From assembly GCA_002778785.1 (NCBI GenBank), contig PEZS01000002.1:129501-193500 (forward strand): a DNA stretch of 64,000 bases, read 5' to 3'. Shown here piece by piece: positions 25,111 to 32,814 of this stretch. Under the pieces are notes generated by a model. The model was not told the DNA's origin and made no database searches. It saw only the letters and a list, made by a program, of their open reading frames with translations. The number at the start of each line of letters is the position of its first letter. Within the stretch, counting starts at the first letter, position 1. Position numbers and translations under genes: made by a program. Origin of the DNA: Bdellovibrionales bacterium CG10_big_fil_rev_8_21_14_0_10_45_34 (lineage in GTDB: Bacteria; Bdellovibrionota; Bdellovibrionia; Bdellovibrionales; 1-14-0-10-45-34).

Positions 25111-26379
25111 TCAGTTCCTTTTTAGCAACACGACGATGGGCCAGTGATCTGAAACCCCGAGATATTTGCCGCTAACCACGCTTTGACTGTAAGGAAAGCC
25201 TTGTGCGTCCCGCTGGAAGTCCTGATCATTCACTACTCTCGTGACTGAGTCCTGAACTTGCCACTTCGAATGCTGACTCTGCACGAGCACCTTGTCTAAA
25301 AACGACCAAGACTTCTTGGGAGGATAATACGTAGTGCCACGGCATTTTTCTAATTTCTTCGCAGCAGCTGCGGCTGTCGCTTTTGACGTCGCCATCGCCG
25401 AAATGTCTAATCCATTTGCTCTATAGGATTCCTTACACTCGGATTCCGCAGCATTGTTCCACACTGAGATTTTGTGCTCTTCATCACTAGGAACATTAAA
25501 ATCTCCCGCGGCAATTACTAGTCTCCCCTTCGCACGCTCCACTGCTGCAAGTTCACCTAAAAACTTAAAAGCTTGAATGCGAGAAACCTTTGGATGAAAG
25601 GGCGCTGGAAAATGAACCCCAAAAACTGTTACTAGCTCGTCTCCACCTAACTCAAAAGTCGCCTTAAGAATACCTCGAGAGTCGCCCACAACCTTTTTTG
25701 CTTTGCCGCGAAAAGGAATCTCCCGCAGTTGTGGTACCTCCACTAGATTCAACCTAGACAACATCGCGACGTCTATGCCCCTCTTATCATGGCCTTCAAT
25801 GAGAATTGGCTCCGAGTAACCGCACTCACCCAAGTGTTTGTCATTGAATCTACGAAGAACCTCGATGTTCTCCACCTCTTGCAAAACCAACACATCTGGG
25901 CACCTTGGAGTCGAATTTGGATTTGGATTTGGATTTGGAATCTGATTTGGATTTGGATGCTGATTCTGATTTGGACTCTGACTCTGACTCTGACTCTGAT
26001 TGTGATCGGAAGTATTCACAGAAACTATCACTGCGGCAAGCCTTCGCATTTTCTCTTCTAAGACTTCTTCGCTCCAATCAAGATAGAGACACTCGTCACG
26101 CCATGACTTTTTTGAGATTTTGCGGCAGAAGTTTTTATGCGCAACCGACTGCTTTTTTGCTAGAGGCAAAAACGTCTGGTCATTCTTTGCAGGATCATCT
26201 TGAGTGTCAAAAAAATTCTCTACGTTGTAGGTCATAAGTGAAAAGCTTTTACGAACATCTTTTGACGAGAAGCCGTGCTCCACACCTTGATCTTTTGGAC
26301 TGTCCTTTGGCGATACGCATCCGGCAGTTAAAATGGCTAGCCCCGCTAATATGACTATAGCGCGAAAAAACAATTTCAT
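25111..26379 (-). CDS. Endonuclease/exonuclease/phosphatase-fold lipoprotein with Asn/Pro/Gln-rich repeat insert
   Basis: The 422-residue protein has a lipobox (LAILTAGCVS, Cys about 21). The catalytic core shows the EEP fold: LMTYNVENFFD, VLVLQEVEN, FGVHFPAP, IAAGDFNVPS and LGVSDHWPIVVL. The Asp-Asn and Asp-His pairs are those used by DNase I-like nucleases and phosphatases. A 30-residue low-complexity insert of Gln, Ser, Asn and Pro dipeptides interrupts the core near residues 125-155. A second Ala/Lys-rich stretch lies near 330. As a surface lipoprotein it could be an extracellular nuclease or a phosphodiesterase; the substrate is not determined. Confidence 0.85.
   Translation of the reverse strand: MKLFFRAIVILAGLAILTAGCVSPKDSPKDQGVEHGFSSKDVRKSFSLMTYNVENFFDTQDDPAKNDQTFLPLAKKQSVAHKNFCRKISKKSWRDECLYLDWSEEVLEEKMRRLAAVIVSVNTSDHNQSQSQSQSPNQNQHPNPNQIPNPNPNPNSTPRCPDVLVLQEVENIEVLRRFNDKHLGECGYSEPILIEGHDKRGIDVAMLSRLNLVEVPQLREIPFRGKAKKVVGDSRGILKATFELGGDELVTVFGVHFPAPFHPKVSRIQAFKFLGELAAVERAKGRLVIAAGDFNVPSDEEHKISVWNNAAESECKESYRANGLDISAMATSKATAAAAAKKLEKCRGTTYYPPKKSWSFLDKVLVQSQHSKWQVQDSVTRVVNDQDFQRDAQGFPYSQSVVSGKYLGVSDHWPIVVLLKRN
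25912..26003. repeat. Degenerate hexanucleotide tandem repeat inside the EEP lipoprotein gene
   Basis: About 15 units of 6 bases, first GGATTT-type then GACTCT-type on the plus strand, encode the Asn-Pro and Gln-Ser dipeptides of the insert. Units of 6 keep the frame when copies are gained or lost. Confidence 0.85.
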
Positions 26380-26517
26380 CTTGACGATTTCCCTTCAAGG
26401 CAAATGATTCAATCCCCCCCCTACCAGATCGCCATGATGTGGTCAGTCTGGGACCGCGATTGCAATAGCCAATTTTTATTAAGACAATTACAATAAGAAT
26501 TCAACAAGGAGATTTTC

Positions 26518-28575
26518 ATGTTCAACCTAAAGGTTCAAGGCCAGCGCGTTTCTCATCTTCCTTTTGAAGAACTAAAAACGCAGGGATATCTTGAATGTAT
26601 CGAATCCGCCATTCGGATCGCCAAGGAGAAGCTAGACAAAATTAAGTCTCTTCCTGCTGGCTTTGATAATACGATCTTAGGTCTTGACGAATGCTCAGAT
26701 GACCTGCGCATTGCTTCGAATCTCTATCATGCTATTTTTGCGGCACACGGGAATGAACGCATTCGAGCGTTGGCCGCGCCAATTAGTCAAAAGATTACAG
26801 AGTTTTCAAATGACTTACTTTTAGACGAAGCATTGTTCGGCAAAGTCGAAGCCGTCTACCAGAACAAGACTCAGCTTTCGCTGGGCACAGAGCACACGAC
26901 TTTGTTAGAAAAAACTTATCGCGACTTTGTACGTAATGGAGCGCAGTTAAACATCGAACAGAAATCGCAATTGCGAAAGATTGATGACGAGCTTTCTAAG
27001 TGTGCGCCAGAGTTTTCAAATCGAGTATTGAAGGCAACTAATAGTTTTGAACTTCATATCACTCTTGAGAAGGATCTCGAGGGAATCCCCCAAGATGCCA
27101 TAGCAGAAGCGAAGGCCAAAGCGGCAGACCGTGGTGGTTGGATATTTACACTACAGGCACCGAGCCTAACGCCTTTTTTGACTTACTGTAAAAATCGAGA
27201 ACTCAGAAAACAAATGTGGCTTCAGTACAACTCGAGATGCTTGGTTGGCGAAGAGACGACCGTCGAGCTTGTTAAAGAGATAGTGAAATTGCGGCACCAA
27301 AGAGCGCACCTACTCGGCTTTAAATCTCACGCTGAATATGTATTAGAAGAGCGCATGGCGAAGTCTGCACACCAAGTGAATAACTTTTTACAAGAGCTCA
27401 AGCAAGCTTACCTACCTGCAGCCAAACGCGAAATGGATGAACTCAACACCTTTGCTAAAAACGAATTAGGTTTTAAGGATGATGTTGCGCCCTGGGACGT
27501 GAGCTTTTTGATCGAGAAGAAGAAAGAGAAAGACTTTCACTTTAGCGAAGAAGAACTTCGTCCCTACTTTGAACTTAGACAAACGCAAAAAGGGTTGATG
27601 GACCTTACAGAAAAGCTCTTTAAGGTGCGGTTTCAAAAAACAAGTTTTGCTCTTTATCACGATCTCATCGAAAGCTACGAAGTGCTCGAAGCAAGCGGAG
27701 AGCACTTAGGTTTTATTCACTTGGATCTTTTTGCCCGCGATACAAAGCAAGGTGGTGCTTGGATGACGGCTTGGGTTGATCAAGGCAAATTCGACCAAAA
27801 AATCGTGCGACCTCATATTGCCATTGTGTGCAACTTCCGCCAGCCTTCTGAGGAACATAAGACTCTTCTTAATTTTATAGAAGCGCGCACACTCTTTCAT
27901 GAGTTCGGCCATGCTCTTCACGGGTTGTTTTCAAAGTGTACCACCAACAGTTTGAGCGGCACCAACGTCTATTGGGATTTTGTGGAGCTGCCATCACAGT
28001 TTATGGAAAACTGGTTACTAGAACAAGACGTTGTGAACAAGTTTGCGACCCATTACAAAACCGGAGAAACCTTGCCACCGCAGTTGTTAAAGAAACTGCG
28101 CGATTCACAGCACTTCATGGCTGGCTACTATGGCGTCAGGCAGCTGAGCTTTGGAACTCTCGATATGGCCTGGCACTCTAAATCTTTAAACGAGCTTGAA
28201 GGTAGTGTTTTAGGTTCTCAAGATTTTCAACCTTTTGAAAAAGAATCTCTACAAGACTTACTTCTTATGCCGCAGGTGCCTGGCACGTCCATGTCTGCAG
28301 CCTTCTCGCACATTTTTGCTGGAGGTTACTCAGCCGGCTATTACTCTTACAAGTGGGCCGAAGTGATGGATGCAGATGCCTTTGAAGCTTTCAAAGAAAA
28401 GGGTCTGTTTGATCCAGCGGTGGCTCAGTCGTTTAAATCAGAGATTCTCGAGCGCGGCGGCAGCGAGCATCCAGAAACTTTGTACAAACGATTTCGCGGA
28501 AGACTCCCCACCCCCGACGCGCTTTTGCGCCGGGATGGAATCGCAAGTTTTGAAGAACAAAAATCTGAGAGCTAA
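26518..28575 (+). CDS. M3-family oligopeptidase (oligopeptidase A / PrlC-like), cytoplasmic type
   Basis: This 685-residue M3 peptidase has HEFGHALHG at about 461-469, followed by SLSGTNVYWDFVELPSQFME with the third zinc-ligand region, and GYYSYKWAEVMDADAF near 610. There is no signal peptide, unlike the lipoprotein paralogue at 9045. It should degrade short peptides in the cytoplasm. AAGGAGA lies before ATG 26518. The C-terminus (DALLRRDGI then ASFEEQKSES) differs from the alternative C-terminus kept downstream at 31342-31450, implying that the 3' end was replaced during an insertion. Confidence 0.92.
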   Translation: MFNLKVQGQRVSHLPFEELKTQGYLECIESAIRIAKEKLDKIKSLPAGFDNTILGLDECSDDLRIASNLYHAIFAAHGNERIRALAAPISQKITEFSNDLLLDEALFGKVEAVYQNKTQLSLGTEHTTLLEKTYRDFVRNGAQLNIEQKSQLRKIDDELSKCAPEFSNRVLKATNSFELHITLEKDLEGIPQDAIAEAKAKAADRGGWIFTLQAPSLTPFLTYCKNRELRKQMWLQYNSRCLVGEETTVELVKEIVKLRHQRAHLLGFKSHAEYVLEERMAKSAHQVNNFLQELKQAYLPAAKREMDELNTFAKNELGFKDDVAPWDVSFLIEKKKEKDFHFSEEELRPYFELRQTQKGLMDLTEKLFKVRFQKTSFALYHDLIESYEVLEASGEHLGFIHLDLFARDTKQGGAWMTAWVDQGKFDQKIVRPHIAIVCNFRQPSEEHKTLLNFIEARTLFHEFGHALHGLFSKCTTNSLSGTNVYWDFVELPSQFMENWLLEQDVVNKFATHYKTGETLPPQLLKKLRDSQHFMAGYYGVRQLSFGTLDMAWHSKSLNELEGSVLGSQDFQPFEKESLQDLLLMPQVPGTSMSAAFSHIFAGGYSAGYYSYKWAEVMDADAFEAFKEKGLFDPAVAQSFKSEILERGGSEHPETLYKRFRGRLPTPDALLRRDGIASFEEQKSES
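28528..28541. repeat. Core repeat copy A (within the M3 peptidase 3' end)
   Basis: CGCCGGGATGGAAT, the 14-base core shared with copies at 30659 and 31412. Identity with copy B extends to 21 bases (28526-28546 versus 30657-30677). The stretch just upstream, 28458-28520, is identical over 63 bases to 31342-31404. Confidence 0.85.
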
Positions 28576-28630
28576 ATACGATCTTCAAAAAGAGCGCCGC
28601 GATGAGATCCAACCAAGCACATTGTGATCA

Positions 28631-28649
28631 ACGAATGTTATTCATTCGT
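28631..28649. terminator. Short hairpin between convergent genes
   Basis: ACGAATG (28631-28637) pairs with CATTCGT (28643-28649) around a 5-base loop, overlapping the stop of the minus-strand metallopeptidase. No long T-run, so its terminator function is only possible. Confidence 0.35.
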
Positions 28650-29675
28650 AGGTTCTGGTAATCTCTCAAAGTAATAGCAGAATTTGCTATCTTGCTCACC
28701 AGGAGGGAGTACTTCAAAACTTTTGGTCACAGTTCGGAACTCAGTAACACCTGTTAGCAAATAATCGCCGAATTGACGAACTCCGATTAGCGTTGGGTAA
28801 TAATGAAGCGAGAATGGAACGATAAGCGCTTCAAGTTTAGGATCAAACCTAGCATGGTTCCTGTGATAATGATGAACTCCTACGTCACGATCAATCGTCA
28901 TAAGTCTTACGTTGATATATTGCCATGTGTTCGTATGACAACTAGATTGCCAATTGTCCGGATCACAATACTGGGTTGCTTCTAATTGCCACCCCTGATA
29001 AACCTCTGGATCCGAAAAAAGCGGCCCTGCATCTGGGGCTTTAGAGGGCTTTCTCAAGCGAAAATAATAGCGGTCAGGCAACAAATTCCCCCTTGCCCAA
29101 CAGCGTCCCTCCCAGGACCCAGCAATCTCTGCGGGGTTGGGTCGAGTCGAAAGATTCTTATTAAGGAACAATTCGTAAAGATGCTCCTGGGGTCGTTGGG
29201 CTTGAGCCGCCTCTTGCAACGCTTGCTTCGATTGTTGAGCTAGTAGATCTCTTCCCAACTGATCTAAAAACTGATGGTCCGGTATACCAACAAGATGTCC
29301 CGTCTCGTGGACTGCAAGTACAAAAGCTTCATCTGGCGTCACTCCATGGGTTTCAAAAAAGGGAACGCTGAGCACTATATGATCTGGTTTCTCAAGCGGT
29401 AGCGCTAAAGCCGCCTTTTCTTGACCCTCGTCGAACAGACGTTCCCGCTCCGATCGCTTAATGGGCTTACTTCTAACAGCTTCAATCTTTCCCAACCAGT
29501 TGCCCCTAAGGACTTCGTCATTAATCGATTTACTGGATCGAATAGCAACGTGAGCGCGATCAAGAGCAAAGTGAAACCGGGTCTCGTATATGTCGGCTCC
29601 ACCGCCTTCCTTTCCTGCCATGGCACAAAGGGGGGTTAGCCAAAGAAGGCTTACACTTAGAAGTTTTGTCTTCAT
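28638..29675 (-). CDS. Secreted putative zinc metallopeptidase (HExxHxxGxxD type)
   Basis: The 345-residue precursor has a signal peptide (LLSVSLLWLTPLCAMAG). The sequence VHETGHLVGIPDHQF at about residues 120-134 is HExxHxxGxxD/H, the metzincin-like zinc site. A Trp/Tyr/His-rich C-terminal domain follows; no named family was recognised for it. Its start overlaps the stop of the TIGR02147 regulator (ATGA), so the two are coupled. It lies inside the segment bounded by M3-derived repeats A and B, and is probably part of a transferred unit. Confidence 0.7.
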   Translation of the reverse strand: MKTKLLSVSLLWLTPLCAMAGKEGGGADIYETRFHFALDRAHVAIRSSKSINDEVLRGNWLGKIEAVRSKPIKRSERERLFDEGQEKAALALPLEKPDHIVLSVPFFETHGVTPDEAFVLAVHETGHLVGIPDHQFLDQLGRDLLAQQSKQALQEAAQAQRPQEHLYELFLNKNLSTRPNPAEIAGSWEGRCWARGNLLPDRYYFRLRKPSKAPDAGPLFSDPEVYQGWQLEATQYCDPDNWQSSCHTNTWQYINVRLMTIDRDVGVHHYHRNHARFDPKLEALIVPFSLHYYPTLIGVRQFGDYLLTGVTEFRTVTKSFEVLPPGEQDSKFCYYFERLPEPTNE

Positions 29676-30487
29676 TTCATTCTCCTCATTTTTATTTCCT
29701 TATTAGAGTTCGCTGTTACTGGATAAAGCGAAACCCCCAGATGATAGACTCGAGTGGGTTTCTTGTTTCTTTCAAAAAAATTGCACAAGTCTCGTCGAAA
29801 GTTCTTAATTATTTCTCGCGCCTCATCTAGGTCTTCAGGATTAACTGCCATGGTCATTGAGGTATGACTCCTCAGATCGACGGGAACCTCTTCAAGTGCT
29901 CGAATAGACATTTCAAGAACCTGTCGCTGCAGGTTTCTAGCGGCTTTGCTTGTTAAATTTCCGTTGATATTTGTCGCTCGCGCATTCTTTGAAGTGTCTA
30001 CCCATGATCCATCTGGCTTGATCTTTAGCAGACCAACTCGCTGGAGCCGCTCAACTGCAATTCGCACTTCAGTTTGGGATATCCCAAGGGTTTTTGCTAG
30101 GTACTTACAGTCGGGCTTGAAGTCGACGGCCCGGATGAGTTCAAGGATTGCATAGTGATACCAATCGGATATGATCGCATACGTATCAAGAGTGATTTGC
30201 TGATAACCATCGTTTTTTCTTCTTTGATGAGATGCTCGTTCATTAAGCTCCTCAAGCTTCATACCCAAGGCAAGTCCCAATCGTTCACGCATTTTTTTTG
30301 TGATGGGCCGCTTTCCTCTGAGCATGGCAGATAAAGGTGACGCCTCTACTCCTAGGGATCGTGCAAACGCTCTCAGGGAGTAGCTAGAGTTCTTTCGACA
30401 TCGCTCTACAAACTCTTTCTGAAGCAGCATGCGAAATTCAGATTTATCTTTCGACATTTCCATGGTGCAGAGAATACACAATCTCAT
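29672..30487 (-). CDS. TIGR02147-family transcriptional regulator
   Basis: About 271 residues. The N-terminal third has FVERCRKNSSYSLRAFARSL, GVEASPLSAMLRGKRPIT and MRERLGLALGM, an XRE-like HTH typical of TIGR02147. The rest has YAIISDWYHYAILELIRAVDF, ISQTEVRIAVERLQRVGLL (a winged-helix-like segment) and SMTMAVNPEDLDEAREIIKNFRRDL, also family hallmarks. The start is uncertain between ATG 30487, 30460 and 30454. It is translationally coupled with the metallopeptidase gene and may control it or its export timing. The family is expanded in Bdellovibrio and Fibrobacter, and its role is largely unknown. Confidence 0.88.
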   Translation of the reverse strand: MRLCILCTMEMSKDKSEFRMLLQKEFVERCRKNSSYSLRAFARSLGVEASPLSAMLRGKRPITKKMRERLGLALGMKLEELNERASHQRRKNDGYQQITLDTYAIISDWYHYAILELIRAVDFKPDCKYLAKTLGISQTEVRIAVERLQRVGLLKIKPDGSWVDTSKNARATNINGNLTSKAARNLQRQVLEMSIRALEEVPVDLRSHTSMTMAVNPEDLDEAREIIKNFRRDLCNFFERNKKPTRVYHLGVSLYPVTANSNKEIKMRRMK

Positions 30488-30581
30488 TGCGCCCCGCGAC
30501 TCATTTTGTCACAAAGTGTGACAAACCAATTGTCACAGGTAATTTCTTCATTTGAAAAACACCGGAAGAACTTAAAAAACT

Positions 30582-30664
30582 CGCGCAGAGCTAGTGAGTA
30601 TCCAAAAAGCTAGGATTAACGTTATAGCCTAAGCCATCCAACACTAGGCTCACTAGTGCGCCGG
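30582..30664. repeat. Imperfect inverted repeat ending in core repeat B
   Basis: CTAGTGAG (30591-30598) pairs with CTCACTAG (30649-30656). Outside it GCGC (30583-30586) pairs with GCGC (30658-30661), and inside GCTAGG faces CCTAAGC. The right arm runs directly into the 14-base core at 30659. A folded site beside a recombination core is a common attachment-site layout, but the function here is inferred. Confidence 0.5.
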
Positions 30665-30672
30665 GATGGAAT
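30659..30672. repeat. Core repeat copy B
   Basis: CGCCGGGATGGAAT, with identity to copy A extending over 30657-30677. It is not within any M3 coding context here; the sequence on both sides is unrelated to the peptidase gene. Confidence 0.85.
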
Positions 30673-30767
30673 CGCAAATCGATAATCTCTTCATCTTGAA
30701 GTGAAGTCTTGAAGAAGTTCGTTTGACCTGTAGCCTCCCTACGGTCTCTGCCGCGTAATTCATTGTA

Positions 30768-30802
30768 TTGACATTGGAGCTACGCTGTTGTACCATTGCT
30801 TA
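30768..30802 (+). promoter_or_regulatory. Sigma-70-type promoter of brnTA, predicted leaderless
   Basis: TTGACA at 30768-30773 is followed by a 17-base spacer and TACCAT at 30791-30796. A start about 6-8 bases past the -10 would fall at or next to the brnT ATG 30802, and no ribosome binding site lies before that ATG. The transcript is therefore expected to be leaderless. Confidence 0.65.
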
Positions 30803-31086
30803 TGATCTTCGATTGGGACGACCTTAAAGCCGAATCCAACAAGAGTAAGCACGGAGTGAGTTTTTCAGAGGCCGCAACTAGTTTTTCTGATCCAAACGCC
30901 ATCGAGTTTCTCGACGGAAAGAACTCTGACAAAGAGGACCGATGGATATTGGTGGGACTCTCATCAAAGCTCCAGCTTCTTCTGATCGTTTTTGTAGAGC
31001 GAGAAGAAAAGGTCATTCGTATTGTCTCGGCGCGAAAGGCAGTTAAAGACGAGATTAACCAATATTTTTCAAGGATAAAAAAGTGA
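30802..31086 (+). CDS. brnT: BrnT-family ribonuclease toxin
   Basis: This 94-residue protein begins IFDWDDLKAESNKSKHGVSF and continues with FSDPNAIEF, EDRWILVGLS, LLLIVFVEREEKVIRIVSARKA. This is the full BrnT pattern (FDWDxxKxxxNxxKHGVSF...RxISARKA), a RelE-like RNase toxin. ATG 30802 is used instead of TTG 30796. BrnA follows with a 4-base overlap. The pair lies between core repeats B and C. Confidence 0.93.
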   Translation: MIFDWDDLKAESNKSKHGVSFSEAATSFSDPNAIEFLDGKNSDKEDRWILVGLSSKLQLLLIVFVEREEKVIRIVSARKAVKDEINQYFSRIKK

Positions 31087-31328
31087 AAGTTAAATACGAT
31101 CTTTCAAAAGCGAAAAGTGCAAAGAAGCGTCGAGGCTTAAAAGTTCAGAAAAGCTTTCGGCTCGATCCTGAGGTCTTGCTGTGGCTCGAAGAACAGGGTG
31201 AAAAACAAGGCATGGGATACCAGACTTTTCTTAACTGGTATCTAAACCGACAAATAGCTGAGGAGAAGACAACCAGCGAGCGGCTTGCTGCCCTCGAGGC
31301 TGAGATCTTTAAGAAGAAAAGAGCTTGA
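31083..31328 (+). CDS. brnA: BrnA-type antitoxin
   Basis: This 81-residue partner starts at GTG 31083, overlapping the brnT stop (GTGA). It has the conserved KYDLSKAKSAKKR N-terminus and VQKSFRLDPEVLLWLEEQGEKQ, a ribbon-helix-helix DNA-binding segment, then YQTFLNWYLNRQI. In known systems BrnA neutralises BrnT and represses the brnTA promoter. Toxin-first gene order is standard for this family. Confidence 0.9.
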   Translation: MKVKYDLSKAKSAKKRRGLKVQKSFRLDPEVLLWLEEQGEKQGMGYQTFLNWYLNRQIAEEKTTSERLAALEAEIFKKKRA

Positions 31329-31341
31329 AACGAAGGCATAA

Positions 31342-31450
31342 CGGCAGCGAGCATCCAGAAACTTTGTACAAACGATTTCGCGGAAGACTCCCCACCCCCG
31401 ACGCACTACTTCGCCGGGATGGAATAAAGGTTTTGCCCGGGACAAACTAA
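31342..31450 (+). pseudogene. Detached 3' end of an M3 peptidase gene (copy C)
   Basis: Bases 31342-31404 are identical to 28458-28520 of the intact M3 gene. The next 20 bases differ only at synonymous positions (Ala-Leu-Leu-Arg encoded by other codons). The frame then ends DGIKVLPGTN and a stop at 31448-31450. It encodes a diverged version of the last 35 or so residues without the rest of the gene. The core CGCCGGGATGGAAT is at 31412-31425. This is what is left when an element inserts in a gene 3' end and supplies its own copy. Confidence 0.85.
31412..31425. repeat. Core repeat copy C
   Basis: Third copy of the 14-base core, within the detached M3 3' end. Together with copies A and B it delimits two adjoining segments of about 2.1 kb and 0.75 kb. 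Confidence 0.85.
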
Positions 31451-31580
31451 CTAGGTTCGTACCAACCATTGAAACTGCACCAACATCCGACTCCGAGTCA
31501 GACCAAGAAGCACACACAGTATAGACGCGCGAACAGGCTTCAAAAACACAACTCGCGCGCATCTAAACATGGGCAAGTAA

Positions 31581-32786
31581 TTACTTAAATCGGCTTGCGT
31601 AGTCTTCAAAAACTTTTTGAATCTTTTCTAACTTCTCTAGGCATTCTTCTTTAGTGCCGCTCAAAGAAATCCGCTGTTCGGGTACAAGTTTCTCTGTCGC
31701 AAGAGTACAGTATCCCGAAGACCAAGCAACCCCTCCGAACTTTAGGTATTGTACGCTCGCGGCGAAAGGATCTTTAAGTTCAAGCCATTCAGGCTTGTTT
31801 CTCTGAGCATTAATTTTATACACAAAAGAAGATGATTTACCGCACTCGCGTCGAACATATTCCAGCTCTTTGGTTAAATCGGCGCCGTCATACAATTTGA
31901 TTTCTCGCGCAGTCACAAAGAGATTCGGATGCTGGACGTAGGAATATGCTGTAGCCCCAGTAAGAAAAGATGAACCTTCTCTTCTGTAGACTCCATCTTT
32001 AAAAGCACATAACTCAGAGAAAATTCCAACCTGCACTCTTGGACTAATAGACTGTTGAAGTTGCTTTAAACCTTCTCTAAATCGTGTGGAAAAAGTAAGA
32101 GCAGTTGCAGAACGAGCATGCTTTCCTTCCTGTATCCAAACCGTCCTCACATCGTTTGTGGTCTCATCTTTATACTTATATTCGGCGTGATACGTCAGAG
32201 AATAGTAAACTTCATGAAAGATAAGAGCTGCTTGATTATTGCCGTCCATAAGGTCTATTCCGGCAGCATTCACCGTTATCGACCGGTCCTGCCTGGTCGC
32301 AAGCTGGTAGAGTTTTCCGCCACCTCTTCTATAGGCCTCCCAGTCCACAATCGTATCGTGTAACTCAATCTGAGCCAAAGGCAGCGGCGACCGATACCAC
32401 TGATGCATTTCGATAGTCAAGAGTAGCCCCTCGTAGCTCATTGGATCGAGTAGTTCAATTTCATAAAGCTTGACTGCAATTTTCTCTAACGCCTCGGGCT
32501 TGAGACCTAGATCGCCCAAAGCGAACTTTAGTCTCTCGACGTCAGCGCCCCTGGCCGTTAGGTTGGCAAAATACGGATTCAAATGAAGTCCCTTTTCATA
32601 GAGGTCTACCAGGTAAAGCTTGGATCTGTCGCCGGGCGGAAAAATCCCTACGCCTCCATGAGTGCCGGTTCCCCAGCGAGGCGCAGACATTTTCTGGGCC
32701 TGTACAGCCTGCCCAGTTAATAGCTCGAACACAATCGCTGTGACACTTGCTAATACTAGATTTTTTAAATTTGATCTAAGTTTCAT
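31581..32786 (-). CDS. Secreted protein of unknown function, paired with a TIGR02147 regulator
   Basis: The 401-residue precursor has a signal peptide (NLVLASVTAIVFELLTGQAVQAQ). A region ITVNAAGIDLMDGNNQAALIFHEVYYSLTYHAEY holds a His-Glu pair in a helix followed by His eleven residues on. This recalls, but does not match, a metallopeptidase HExxH site. The end is charged and helical. No family was identified. The gene is 28 bases downstream of the regulator at 32815, with GGAG before ATG 32786, so the two form an operon like the 29672/28638 pair. Confidence 0.6.
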   Translation of the reverse strand: MKLRSNLKNLVLASVTAIVFELLTGQAVQAQKMSAPRWGTGTHGGVGIFPPGDRSKLYLVDLYEKGLHLNPYFANLTARGADVERLKFALGDLGLKPEALEKIAVKLYEIELLDPMSYEGLLLTIEMHQWYRSPLPLAQIELHDTIVDWEAYRRGGGKLYQLATRQDRSITVNAAGIDLMDGNNQAALIFHEVYYSLTYHAEYKYKDETTNDVRTVWIQEGKHARSATALTFSTRFREGLKQLQQSISPRVQVGIFSELCAFKDGVYRREGSSFLTGATAYSYVQHPNLFVTAREIKLYDGADLTKELEYVRRECGKSSSFVYKINAQRNKPEWLELKDPFAASVQYLKFGGVAWSSGYCTLATEKLVPEQRISLSGTKEECLEKLEKIQKVFEDYASRFK

Positions 32787-32814
32787 GTCTCGTTACTCCA
32801 ATTTCTTTTGGTTA

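Noticed and set aside
25905-26237. Plus-strand open frame full of Asp-Ser and Asp-Leu repeats
   Set aside because: It is the antisense image of the hexanucleotide repeat in the lipoprotein gene.
30541-30680. Integron attC-like site at the inverted repeat beside core B
   Set aside because: The GTTRRRY and RYYYAAC boxes expected at attC ends are not present in the right places.
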